The notes: generated by a model from the letters alone, not told the origin. Shown: positions 1-8,155, numbered from the stretch's first letter. The stretch: 17,843 nt of DNA from Saccoglossus kowalevskii (GCF_000003605.2 NW_003155736.1:706524-724366); one strand, 5' to 3'. A program made the numbers and translations.

Positions 1-592
1 GGGGTGAGAGTAAAATCATGACACACAATTCCACCTCACAGATTTTTTCTTGTTTTGATACTCATTCTTATTTTGACTCAATCTTCATGATTTTCATTAA
101 AATTCCTGCATGCAATACATGGCATATTAATTTGTATAATAATATGCAAATTACTTGAAATGAAATTTTGGATTTGTTTTTCTAGCTGTTGAAAGGTAAA
201 TAGCATGATATTACAAGTAATTCTAGCTCAGTATTATAAATCTCTACAAATTAAAAAAAAAAATTGCAACAAATGTAGCTCCAACTAACAAATCACATTT
301 TGGTGTACAGTTCCATTTTCCAATCACATTCAGAAATCAACCATTCACAGAGAAGGATAACAGCATGCACCGCCCCTCCCCTTTGCAACCTTTTCCTGGG
401 AAAACTCTTGGTCTGTTAGATGCGGTGATAAAGCTCAATAGTAAAGGTCAAGTAGTCATTGTGGCCACATACCACAAATTCCAATTTTGAGAAGACTAAT
501 TGGCCAAACTCAGGACTGATAGACAAATGGATTAACTTCTTTGTTTTGCACCTACTGTAGAGAATAGCAGGTGGTAATACTACAGCTTTTAC
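1..592 (-). other. LAMTOR3: LAMTOR3 intron 3, partial
   Basis: This AT-rich stretch lies downstream (minus strand) of LAMTOR3 coding exon 3. The donor is the AC at plus 591-592, reading AAAG|gtaaaa on the minus strand. I searched the minus strand here for the next expected segment, which in the family contains a GFLSTFAL-like motif, and did not find it, so exon 4 must lie to the left of position 1. The interval holds an A11 run at 253-263 and no other structure that I can support. Confidence 0.75.
253..263. repeat. poly-A run (A11)
   Basis: Eleven consecutive A residues inside LAMTOR3 intron 3. No element attached to the tract is visible. Confidence 0.9.
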
Positions 593-651
593 CTTTTATG
601 ACCGGTACGCCGTCTCTGTCGGCAATCACAATTGCATGAAGCCCGGACACC
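593..651 (-). other. LAMTOR3: LAMTOR3 coding exon 3 (59 nt)
   Basis: The acceptor is attaacag|GG and the donor is AAAAG|gtaaaa on the minus strand. It encodes the family's best conserved N-terminal block, GLHAIV followed by ADRDGVPVIK. The first G completes the Lys codon begun in exon 2, and the last G starts the next codon. Confidence 0.93.
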
Positions 652-2697
652 CTGTTAATATAAATATTTCTAGTTACTGTTTTGGAACAAAAACAAATCC
701 CAAAGGAATGGCTGTAAAGACCAAAACAAGCATAATTTGGAGGCCAGAGAGAAAGGATAAGATTGCTTTGAAGCGACAAACATTTACATCAATGTCACAA
801 TCAAGGGGGTCCATCTTTGTGTGTGTGTGTGTGTGTGTGGTCTCTTATGTAGTGGTCATTGGCGGTGAATTCTAAAAATTTTATAAAGTGCGATGACCAA
901 ACTAATTAGAAGTTAGTCATGAAAGTCTTTTCAAAAATAAAATTCTAAAATTATAAATATATAAAATGCATGATTTAATACATAAATTAATACTCAAAAA
1001 TTAAAAGTCAAAAAGTTTGACTAGAAATAGAATAGTGTCATGGAATTGCAGCATACTCGACTAGAGTTTAAATATATATTACATATATATTACAATCAAA
1101 ACATAAAGATATTATTATAGCAGTCTATATGTACTTGAGTAACTGTAAACAAAAAGAATTGTCAATCACACTTATTTTACTTTTCACTTACTTACTTTTT
1201 AGTAATTTATAGCATTTTGAGCACCAAATTAAAAATGTAAAATTTTCTACACAGTTGTAATAAAGCTGTTATCTATCTATCTATCCGAAAAAGTCATCCA
1301 TGAGACTTTGTTATAATAAAGAACATAAAGTAAACGCAGAGAAAACTAGAGAATTTAAATTTGCTTGAATTTAAATTTAAACATTATCTCTCCGGAGATT
1401 AGCCAATTTTGGAAATAAAGTTTACATTGTGAAGCTAATTGGACTATTCAGTTGTGTGGCATTGGTGAGACTATTAAATCCAGTCACTGGAATTAAGTCA
1501 CCAAGAAGCTTGACAGATGAACATGCAATGTTGATGGCTAAATATAGATGTGACAACGCCCGGGGTGTATCATCATCCAAAATAGTTGAACTCACAAATC
1601 AGGTTATATCTGTATACTCATTTGTACAATAGCTGAAATATTCCAGGAATTCAGTGACCGCACTGACTTATCACCACAGGTACGTTCTTCTATTTGTGTG
1701 TGTGTGTGTGTCCATTTTAAGCAGAGGGATGGGGTGTCCGGGGGGGGGGGATTGGTGAAGAGGCAGGTGATATGTAAACACATATGGACATCATTATGTA
1801 AGTTCAAAAGGGCAACAAATATTGTTTATATTTGGATCAGTTGTTTGATATCCATCTAAGTATACTCACTTATTCAGCAGTCGACGTAAATATTTGTGAA
1901 GTTCCTGTAGATATAAGAAAGGGATTCGTTGAGTTTCCTGTTGATATGTATCACGTATAGTTGAATTTTGGATGACAAAAATTGACTAGATGCTGGCAAT
2001 TAATCTACCGGATTCATCCTTGTTACCTGGTCACAGCAGCGATTTTGTAATATTTTATTTTATCACGCTGCGCAGTTGCCAACTTTCGAAATTTACCATA
2101 AAGGTACAAATACAATGTAGTATTATAGTTCTGTCGAACACTATTAGATAATTTCACTTGCTCATACGTATCTAACATTTTCTATATCGTGTTTTTTTTA
2201 GTATGTCGCAACTGTCGGCAATATACACTAAATTAAAAAAAACGCCCTACAGCAAAGCGGGGGTTGTTATGATCCACTATAATTACACCTGTATTAGAGA
2301 AATATACCGTAATTTTTGATGACTCAGACTGCCTGCGTCAACAATATTGCAACATCATGAAGTAAATACCACTGGCAAACCGATTAGTTAAACTACCGAG
2401 CAATGTAGATTCCGGGTTTAGGCGTTGTCCATATTACAAAGGTCGCTAGTAATAGCCATTTTTAGAAACACACGTGATTCGTGTGTGTCAAAATGAAAAT
2501 CCCGTCATATCGGCAGCGAACAGAAAGAACGACTGGACTTTGGCCCAGTTACCTGTTCCTCGAAGCGAGGAGAATAGAATAGTTCCATAAATGCATAATC
2601 ATCAACATAAACGATTATCCTTGATAATAACCATAAGGCTGACACCCAGTTGTAAAATAAGATTTTCATTCGATCTGTAAACGCTCACCTCCGCCAT
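593..2697 (-). CDS. LAMTOR3: LAMTOR3 (MP1), 5' part: coding exons 1-3
   Basis: LAMTOR3 is the small roadblock-fold scaffold that pairs with LAMTOR2 in the Ragulator complex on late endosomes and lysosomes, where it supports Rag-mTORC1 signalling and MEK1-ERK1 scaffolding. Three coding pieces join in frame on the minus strand: complement(2689-2697), complement(1870-1904) and complement(593-651). They give MAE, then ELHKYLRRLLNK, then VSGLHAIVIADRDGVPVIK. From memory the human segment is VEGLHAIVVSDRDGVPVIK, and all 34 residues align without a gap. The junctions are gtgagc, gtgagt and gtaaaa donors, with ctacag and taacag acceptors. Phases agree: 9+35 nt leave AA, completed by G from exon 3 to make Lys15, and exon 3 ends in phase 1. 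The ATG sits in CCAACATGGCGGAG, a good context that overlaps a YY1-like motif. The remaining roughly 90 family residues and the stop lie left of the window. Family identity is near certain; the exact exon 1 is inferred from the splice site and the perfect length match. Confidence 0.93.
818..839. repeat. (TG)n microsatellite
   Basis: An uninterrupted TG dinucleotide run of 11 units inside LAMTOR3 intron 2. Confidence 0.95.
1271..1285. repeat. (ATCT)n short tandem repeat
   Basis: Just under four units of the tetranucleotide ATCT within LAMTOR3 intron 2. Confidence 0.9.
1695..1711. repeat. (TG)n microsatellite
   Basis: A second TG run of about 8 units in LAMTOR3 intron 2, roughly 30 bp from a G11 run. 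Confidence 0.9.
1740..1750. repeat. poly-G run (G11)
   Basis: Eleven consecutive G residues, preceded by GGGG at 1731-1734. The strand could form a G-quadruplex within LAMTOR3 intron 2. Confidence 0.9.
1870..1904 (-). other. LAMTOR3: LAMTOR3 coding exon 2 (35 nt)
   Basis: A very short exon with a pyrimidine-rich acceptor (tccctttcttatatctacag|GAA) and a consensus donor (AATAA|gtgagtatac). It encodes ELHKYLRRLLN plus two bases of the following Lys codon. This matches the DLKRFLYKKLP segment of the family in hydrophobic and basic spacing. It is too short for ORF or similarity searches to find on its own. Confidence 0.88.
1905..2688 (-). other. LAMTOR3: LAMTOR3 intron 1 (784 bp)
   Basis: Intron between the gtgagcg donor after the ninth coding base and the ctacag acceptor of exon 2. 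It contains a CACGTG E-box at 2472-2477 that forms one side of a 7-bp stem (ACACACG, then five bases, then CGTGTGT). A 6-bp GC-rich hairpin (TCCTCG, AAG, CGAGGA) lies near 2557-2571. No other gene is seen in it. Confidence 0.85.
2689..2697 (-). other. LAMTOR3: LAMTOR3 coding part of exon 1 (9 nt)
   Basis: ATGGCGGAG followed directly by gtgagc. It encodes Met-Ala-Glu, ends in phase 0 and joins exon 2 in frame. The combined distance to the conserved GLHAIV block equals that of the vertebrate protein exactly, which supports this tiny exon. The 5' UTR continues to higher coordinates; its end is not visible. Confidence 0.82.
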
Positions 2698-2802
2698 GTT
2701 GGAAATGAAATTTGTTTCTCGCCACCAACGGCAATTGTAAAAATTCCGTTCGTTTTTGTTTTAATAGCTTGCATGAGCATTTGATTAGCAACTCAAGCAA
2801 CA
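2698..2802. promoter_or_regulatory. candidate bidirectional promoter, LAMTOR3 / unknown gene
   Basis: This 105-bp interval separates the LAMTOR3 start codon (minus) from a divergent ATG with a nearby splice donor (plus). No TATA box or CCAAT box stands out. The LAMTOR3 start, ACATGGCGGAG, resembles the YY1 motif found at many housekeeping starts. Promoter function is inferred from position only. Confidence 0.45.
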
Positions 2803-2829
2803 ATGCCGAAACAGGCAAAAAAGTTGAAT
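2803..2829 (+). CDS. candidate first coding exon of a divergent gene
   Basis: ATG in an A-rich context (caacaATGC) begins nine codons, MPKQAKKLN, followed at once by GTAAGC, a good splice donor (AAT|gtaagc, phase 0). The peptide is lysine-rich, as at the start of many nucleolar or RNA-binding proteins, but it is too short to name. The head-to-head position, 105 bp from LAMTOR3, is typical of paired housekeeping promoters. I could not find a convincing second exon downstream. It could be a chance ATG followed by a donor-like sequence. Confidence 0.35.
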
Positions 2830-3405
2830 GTAAGCGCACACTGTCATTCTAGCGACATAATAATTAAGAGGCTTATTTCTGGTTAAGAAAAACAAGCAAC
2901 GTGAATGCCATTGCGCTTTGTATTTACCGCCTCGTTTCGAAAGAAAGGTTCTTTCAAGGACAGAGTGTTTGCGGCGGCGACGCACACCACCCTAACTAAA
3001 GATCACAAGGAAACGCCGACGGCCCGTGCTCGTAATGCTTTCTTTATACTTGGGTCTTATTTAAATGAAACGTGTACCACACAGAACGACAAATTCTAAT
3101 TACAGTTTGCAGTTGTTAAGCATATAATCATTATGAATCCTACCATGGAACTACACAGAGAAACACACTGTACACCCAACAACCGGAACTCACTCCCACT
3201 GAGCTGCGTTTTCTGATTTTTTACACAAAAAACACGTTTTCTGTGAATATATACGCGCACTGGCATTTACGTATATGATGTGAATATCCATCTCAATGGA
3301 CATAACACATGAATAAATATGGTAAGCAGCTGAAGCAAAAAAACGCGTAAAAGGGGTATGATTTAGTTATTTGACGCTATACGCCTGTACCGCGTTTAGA
3401 GTTGA
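2830..3405. other. non-coding stretch, no gene recognised
   Basis: Possible intron 1 of the divergent gene, or intergenic DNA. The open frame at 2905-3099 shows no conserved motif and no splice logic. A GGGGTATGATTTAG motif at 3353-3366 and CGCGTTTAGAG at 3391-3401 recur downstream (see the degenerate repeat at 3349-3701). Confidence 0.6.
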
Positions 3406-3701
3406 ATATTTTAAAGCGCGGTAGTCGTCGCGCAACGCGGGTTCGAATTTCATGTAAATAAACAATGTATTGTATACGCGTTGTATACGTCGCTATGAGT
3501 CCCATATCGAACAGGGCGCGGCACGACGACCACCGCCCTTTAAAATATATAAATAAAGTGTGAAAGAAGAAATCTCATAAATTCATGTTATCTCAACTTG
3601 GAAACGGTTATGATTTTAGTATGTATATTGGGTATAATTTTAAGTTGCTGCACGCACTTGCAAAGGGGTATAATTTCACAAAAATAAGTACGCGTTTAGA
3701 G
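3349..3701 (+). repeat. degenerate repeat flanking the fold-back element
   Basis: AAAGGGGTATGATTT (about 3350-3364) and CGCGTTTAGAG (3391-3401) lie left of the fold-back element. AAAGGGGTATAATTT (about 3662-3676) and CGCGTTTAGAG (3691-3701) lie to its right, in the same order. Related GGTTATGATTTTAG (3606-3619) and GGGTATAATTTT (3630-3641) occur between. This suggests an older repeated sequence into which the element inserted. Confidence 0.4.
3406..3548. mobile_element. fold-back MITE-like element, copy A
   Basis: Arms 3406-3433 and 3521-3548 are inverted repeats over 28 bp with three mismatches. Both start ATATTTTAAAG and carry a CGGTRGTCGTCG core. A second inner inverted box, GTTCGA (3441-3446 against 3507-3512), lies at nearly equal distance, so most of the unit folds on itself around a loop at about 3450-3505. 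A TA target duplication is possible (3407-3408 and 3546-3547), which would place the element at 3409-3545, 137 bp. It has no coding capacity. The inner GGGTTCGAATTT resembles a pol III B box, so a tRNA-related origin is an alternative. The family cannot be named from the sequence alone. Confidence 0.7.
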
Positions 3702-3782
3702 GCTTTTTTGAACGATGTGTGTTAAGACCCAATCACACCGCCCGAACTTTGTTGGACAAAATGGGAAACAAATCGAAAACAT

Positions 3783-3975
3783 GGGCGTTGCCTTAGAGGT
3801 GCACCACTGAAGCCGGCGCTGCTTTAACGGTAGCGAGCGTTTGTTTAGCGGTGACGCGAGCGTTGATAGAGCGGTGTCCGCGCATTAAAAGTTGGTTTAG
3901 CGGCATGCCGCCCGGGCGTTGCCTTAACGGGGCCAACTTCTGTTAAACGGTGGTGAACGGTCACGAGCGGTGATG
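3783..3975 (+). repeat. degenerate GC-rich minisatellite
   Basis: About seven imperfect units of 19-35 bp with a shared core close to GRGCGTTGnTTTARCGGTG. Clear examples begin at 3783 (gggcgttgcctta), 3816 (gctgctttaacggtagcg), 3836 (agcgtttgtttagcggtg), 3860 (agcgttgatagagcggtg), 3891 (gttggtttagcgg), 3914 (gggcgttgccttaacgg) and 3942 (gttaaacggtgg). The array is more GC- and CpG-rich than its surroundings. The repeated YAACGG is also the core recognised by Myb proteins; that link is inference. Confidence 0.65.
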
Positions 3976-6395
3976 GAATTTGTTCACGCTTTTTGAGAAC
4001 GCTCGAATCGAATGTGGAACGCTTTTACCCGCTCTTCAAAATAAATAGACGGTGTATGGCAATCTCCTTCCCAGAGGCCTTTGCGCTTTACGCAATAGTG
4101 CCTCTGCCACAGGCAGCCTTCAATTTTGTGGTCAATCACCTCACTACGCACGGCCATTTTCTTGTACCTGTTAGATCTGAAAACGTACTACAAAAAGTGG
4201 GGAAAACGTATGTGACATCCGAACTATTTATTAATGTCAGACCTCAGTAAAAACGCAAATACGAACCATTTTATCGCGGACTATGTTTTGCAAGGTAATG
4301 TTACTGTAGTGAAATGGCGCACGTGATACACTAAAACTTGGAAGAAAAAACGTTCTGTTATCGTATATAGTTGGGAAACATTAAAGACTAATTTAACTGA
4401 AAAAATTTCCTAACATTTCCGTTCATCTTGTATTCTGGTGAATATATCAATACTATTTCTGGCTTGAACGGGTTCGATTTTGCGCGTCTAACAGCAATAG
4501 AACACACAGGTTCTAGTAAGTTTATAAAGTTAGTCATTTATAGTAGAAACTAGTGCTTTGGCATGTAGGAAAGGATTGTAATTTTCTAACGCAAGTCATG
4601 TATATTTTGTATAAATAACTGAACATTTTATTTAGAGTCAGGGCGTGAAACCTCTAATAAAGTGATTAAAGTAACCGAGTGACTTACGCATAACTTTGTT
4701 AACCGACAGGGTCTTGTAGTTCGAACATATTCGAATATGCAAATGAGTTCTATGCAAAGCTGCTTTGTGCAGTGATGATAAGTAACGCGCATCGAACTGT
4801 GCGGAGTTCTGGTGTATGACAGAATGCGCTGTGTCTATTTTACATTCTTTTAGCGGAATTTCTCATTTATAGTTGAACACAGACGCGCACGCAATCGTGA
4901 AGCGGAAGCGCGCACAATTCATCGGTGCTGACGCTGTAGTACACTAACATTACATTTACATTATTCCACAAATCTTTCAAAGCAGAATGTGTCACTGATC
5001 AAACAATTTTGCCTAACGTCCTTGATTCGAGCTTGGAGATTCGCTGGTTTCCGGTGTTTCCTGCGAATGATTTGGTGCGCCATGACACTTGGAGCGGGAA
5101 CCAGCTAAGGCTTGAAGAAACCGTTTTTACTCATACACGTGTATCCATAATGCAATGCGCCCTCACCAGAAATCCAGGCCGTCCCGTCCTTTGTGATCCA
5201 ATTTGCGAGGTCATTTAACGAGACATGGGGAAGTGTCCACCAGACGGCACACCTTAATCTGTATATCGTATTCACAGAAACAGGTGTAATGGTTATATGC
5301 GGGGTCAAAGGTCACATACTTGTCCTGCCGTGGGCATGGTTGGCCACTAATCAATGACGTAAGTCACCTAACAACCAAATAGTTGCCACAAAGAATTGCT
5401 TGCGTCTGCATTTTGTTACTTGTCGGACTTACACTACTGTAGTCGAACGAGACGCAAAGCTATGTCGTATTTCATTCTATGGTTTACAATAAATACTTAA
5501 TAATACATAAATATAGTGATGACAATGATGACTGACATATGCCATCCTTGTTAGGTCGATCTTAATATTAAATGCATCAATGATTGAACGATATAACCGG
5601 CTATTATAAACTAACAAACAATTTAAAACTAAAAGCAACTGAAAAACGCGAATGAATAGAGATGTGTCCGAACTTCTGGTTTTAATGGACTTTCCCGTAT
5701 TGTTTAGGTCAACTCATGCGGCCATTTTGAATTTATAATTACACAAAACACACAATTGAGTTTTATAATTAAAAAAATTGTTTGCTAACCACAAGTTTTT
5801 CCTTCGAACTTCCAAATAAAAATAGGTGAATCAGAACCAATTTTCCATGGTTATAAATGACTTTTTAATTTGACACATAGTGTTAATATTAAACCCATTT
5901 TTATTTTAACATGAGTCAAATGAGCTTTATAATTCCCGATTCCCGAATTGATAGCGTTTGCGCGTTTATCGTTCGTGCGCTTGCGCATTTTGCGTGACCA
6001 GGTAAGTGCATTTCTGAATAGCTGATCTTCGAAAGCAACAGTTCACTATGTGTCGTGTGTAGCTACGTGAGTTGTCAGATTGTTAGGCCATTATCGACAA
6101 CTAGTTTGCTCGCTTTAAATACCAGTTACATTGGTTATGCATGTACACTGTAATTAAAGGTGTGGTGCCATCGAAAATTCAAAACAACATTTCCAGTATT
6201 TTGCGCTCTCTAGCGGCAAGACCATTCTGTGACGTACATGTAGATGCGGGGCCAGTAGTTGATCACATCTCCGTCACAGAGTCTATGTTGTTTTCATCTA
6301 CAGTTTCCCAGATATGGACTAAGCTGAATATCGAACGACTACAAAAAGAAAACAATGTCTCTATGACGACATTGCTTTCTACAACCTATATGAGC
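3976..6395. other. non-coding stretch, no gene recognised
   Basis: Open frames at 3993-4250, 5009-5218 and 5105-5308 lack motifs, consistent starts or splice boundaries and look like chance. A YY1-like AAAATGGCCGC (minus strand) occurs at 5718-5728. AT-rich runs dominate 5480-5930. I see no RNA gene. Confidence 0.6.
5718..5728 (-). promoter_or_regulatory. YY1-like motif
   Basis: On the minus strand the sequence reads AAAATGGCCGC, matching the YY1 consensus AANATGGCSGC. There is no transcription start or coding exon next to it that I can identify. Confidence 0.35.
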
Positions 6396-6483
6396 AAACA
6401 AACAATGTATTTTCCACGCATTGTGTACGTTGCTATGAGTCCCCTACCGAACAGGACGCGGCGCGACGACCACCGCCTTTTAT
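6396..6483 (+). mobile_element. partial copy B of the fold-back element
   Basis: This segment aligns without gaps to 3456-3543 (offset exactly 2,940 bp) at about 85 percent identity. It covers the loop and right arm, including CTATGAGTCCC and CGACGACCACCGCC. The left arm is absent: the bases before 6396 do not resemble 3406-3455. It lies inside a 158-codon open frame (6141-6617). Differences between the copies are mostly non-synonymous in that frame, which argues against a conserved protein. Confidence 0.8.
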
Positions 6484-7080
6484 TTTCCCTTCGCTTTATC
6501 GATAGAGAGCGCGACCTAGAAAGATATATTATCCTCGGGAAGGGGCTACGACACAAGACGTTCCAGGTTGCTAAGACGCGCACCACTTTACCATGTATTT
6601 CTATGGGCCCTGCGTGAGCTGCTGTGGAACGCCGGTAAAAGAGCCGGTGAAAACAAATAAATTCGAGAAAACAACACAAACTCAGCTTTGAAGTAATCCT
6701 AAGCAAACAAATGTATATATGTTGTACATGCAGGGGTAATCTTTTCACACTATTCAGGGGAGTTTTCAACAACTATTCCAAAGCACCATGTTTTGACAGT
6801 TTTCGGCTTTGTTTTCACCGTGTTGATTGCCAGGCAGTCATGAAAATGCCCGGATGTCCGCCCGAGGAGTCATTGCACGAATGGTTCAGATGATAACAAA
6901 ATCTTAGTTGTGATATAGAAGGGTGAAAAAATATTTTCTGTGATTGACAGGTTATTGTCGTTTTCTTGATTTGATTATCAAATAACTAATATTCGTAATA
7001 CTACCAATAATCAAGAGAATCTTCACTATCATATCGTAGAGGGCGCCATGTTGAGTACCAATGCAACTGAGTTACGTTTT
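6484..7080. other. non-coding stretch, no gene recognised
   Basis: Overlapping open frames on both strands (6386-6772 minus, 6711-6893 plus) show no motif. TAGAGAGCGC at 6503-6512 is the inverse complement of GCGCTCTCTA at 6203-6212, so the two sites bracket copy B. AGAGGGCGCCATGTT near 7038-7052 resembles CTCF- or YY1-type sites only loosely. Confidence 0.5.
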
Positions 7081-7120
7081 ACCAAAGACACTAGAAAAAT
7101 CTTTTTCTAGTGTCTTTGGT
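7081..7120. repeat. perfect 40-bp hairpin (19-bp arms, 2-nt loop)
   Basis: The left arm, ACCAAAGACACTAGAAAAA (7081-7099), is the exact reverse complement of the right arm, TTTTTCTAGTGTCTTTGGT (7102-7120), with only TC between them. No target-site duplication flanks it. The stem is too short for a typical miRNA precursor. It may be a recent inverted duplication by template switching, or the paired ends of a small fold-back element. Confidence 0.95.
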
Positions 7121-7960
7121 TTCACCTGGAAATATACATAAAATACAATAACTGGCCCAAGAAAAGACGAGTAAGGGTGTGGGGTCTTATTGTAGCAGCG
7201 TAATATCTGAGGAGTTCAGTGAGTCCGTATCGGGCCATACACTAGCTATCTTGTAAACCGAATACTAATATAATAAAAATTCAGAGGTGGGGTAGATTTG
7301 TAAAAGAAATCTGGACAGAGAAATCTTGAAAACACAAATCCACAGGGAAAATTAAACTTCAATAATATCCATGTTTGGTTGAAGGAAGGAAACAGCATCG
7401 TCCTATGTGAAAAAAAAACCCCCAAAGCTCGCACAGTTTGTTATACCGTAACCGCTGAGTTTATAATGGTGCGCCCTTACAGTTGAATGGAAAGTTGAGA
7501 ATTTCACGCCAGTTCACGATTTCATATCCTATTGTAGACTTTACTGTTTAGTGAATAGGATTTTCGTGAAATACGTCAGTAGTCACGTGATAGTATATGA
7601 CCAATGGCAAATAACCCCCTCAGTAGGCTGAATCATGTAAATGAACTACGGGCAGGACATTCATTTCCCAAGACGAGGCACAGTGCTTGGTCAATGTTCT
7701 GGAAATAGACCACGAACTAACTTTGCGTTTCGGTGTTTAATTTCCCATGACCAATTATACACGCCATACTTGATACTATCAAGTGAGATGCCACCGTCTT
7801 ACAATTCGTAGTTTTTCACTGGAGGGTTCGTCGCGGGTCGATGCCTTTCGACGTTGTTTGATCTACCCATGTTCTCTTCTTTACTTTAGATTCCACGCCC
7901 CCTTCGTACATGTCACGTATTTTATAGAACGTACTCAGCTGTGAATCACACGCGGATGGT
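7121..7960. other. non-coding stretch, no gene recognised
   Basis: It holds an interrupted inverted repeat at 7513-7570, a GTCACGTGATAG E-box sequence at 7582-7593 whose 12-mer recurs at 14446-14457, and a CCAAT box at 7601-7605. The minus-strand frame 7246-7434 looks like chance. Confidence 0.5.
7513..7570. repeat. interrupted inverted repeat
   Basis: TTCACGA (7513-7519) pairs with TCGTGAA (7564-7570), and ATCCTATT (7526-7533) pairs with AATAGGAT (7554-7561). This gives a 15-bp stem with an unequal internal bulge and a 20-nt loop. Confidence 0.7.
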
Positions 7961-7971
7961 GGGGGGGGGGG
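7961..7971. repeat. poly-G run (G11)
   Basis: Eleven consecutive G residues, about 185 bp before a C14 run. Confidence 0.95.
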
Positions 7972-8155
7972 TGGTGCCAGTATAACCCCACTGGACTAAG
8001 ACTGTAATGGGCTTAATGTTACTTTTCGTTAGCACAAGTAAAAAAACAAACATGTTAAACAAAACAAAAAGACCTCTAAATATTGCTGTTATTACTCAGA
8101 TCCTTAAAATCAGAAATGCCATGCAAATTCTGTTGGTTATTTATAATTCGAGAAG

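Larger units (their letters stand above)
652..1869 (-). other. LAMTOR3: LAMTOR3 intron 2 (1,218 bp)
   Basis: AT-rich intron bounded by the gtgagtatac donor next to exon 2 and the attaacag acceptor next to exon 3. It contains two TG microsatellites, a short ATCT tract and a G11 run, listed separately. A 12-mer, GAATTTAAATTT, occurs twice between about 1351 and 1380. A plus-strand open frame at 1429-1632 has only a GTG at its start and no recognised motif. Confidence 0.88.

Noticed and set aside
1429-1632. Plus-strand open frame with KSPRSLTDEHAMLMAKYRCDN-like text inside LAMTOR3 intron 2
   Set aside because: It begins at GTG rather than ATG, shows no family motif, and lies antisense within an intron. 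Chance or an old repeat remnant is more likely.
2905-3099. Plus-strand frame as exon 2 of the divergent gene
   Set aside because: No acceptor in the phase needed to join MPKQAKKLN, and no conserved motif.
3411-3450. tRNA gene suggested by GGGTTCGAATTT after a GCGCGGTAGTCG stretch
   Set aside because: The expected cloverleaf arms, anticodon loop and acceptor stem are not formed. The sequence is explained by the fold-back element.
3993-4250. 85-codon plus-strand frame
   Set aside because: Begins at TTG, has no motif, and runs out of the minisatellite's edge; consistent with chance.
7081-7120. miRNA precursor or transcription terminator
   Set aside because: The 19-bp stem with a 2-nt loop is too short for a typical miRNA hairpin, and the bacterial intrinsic-terminator model does not apply to this animal-type DNA.
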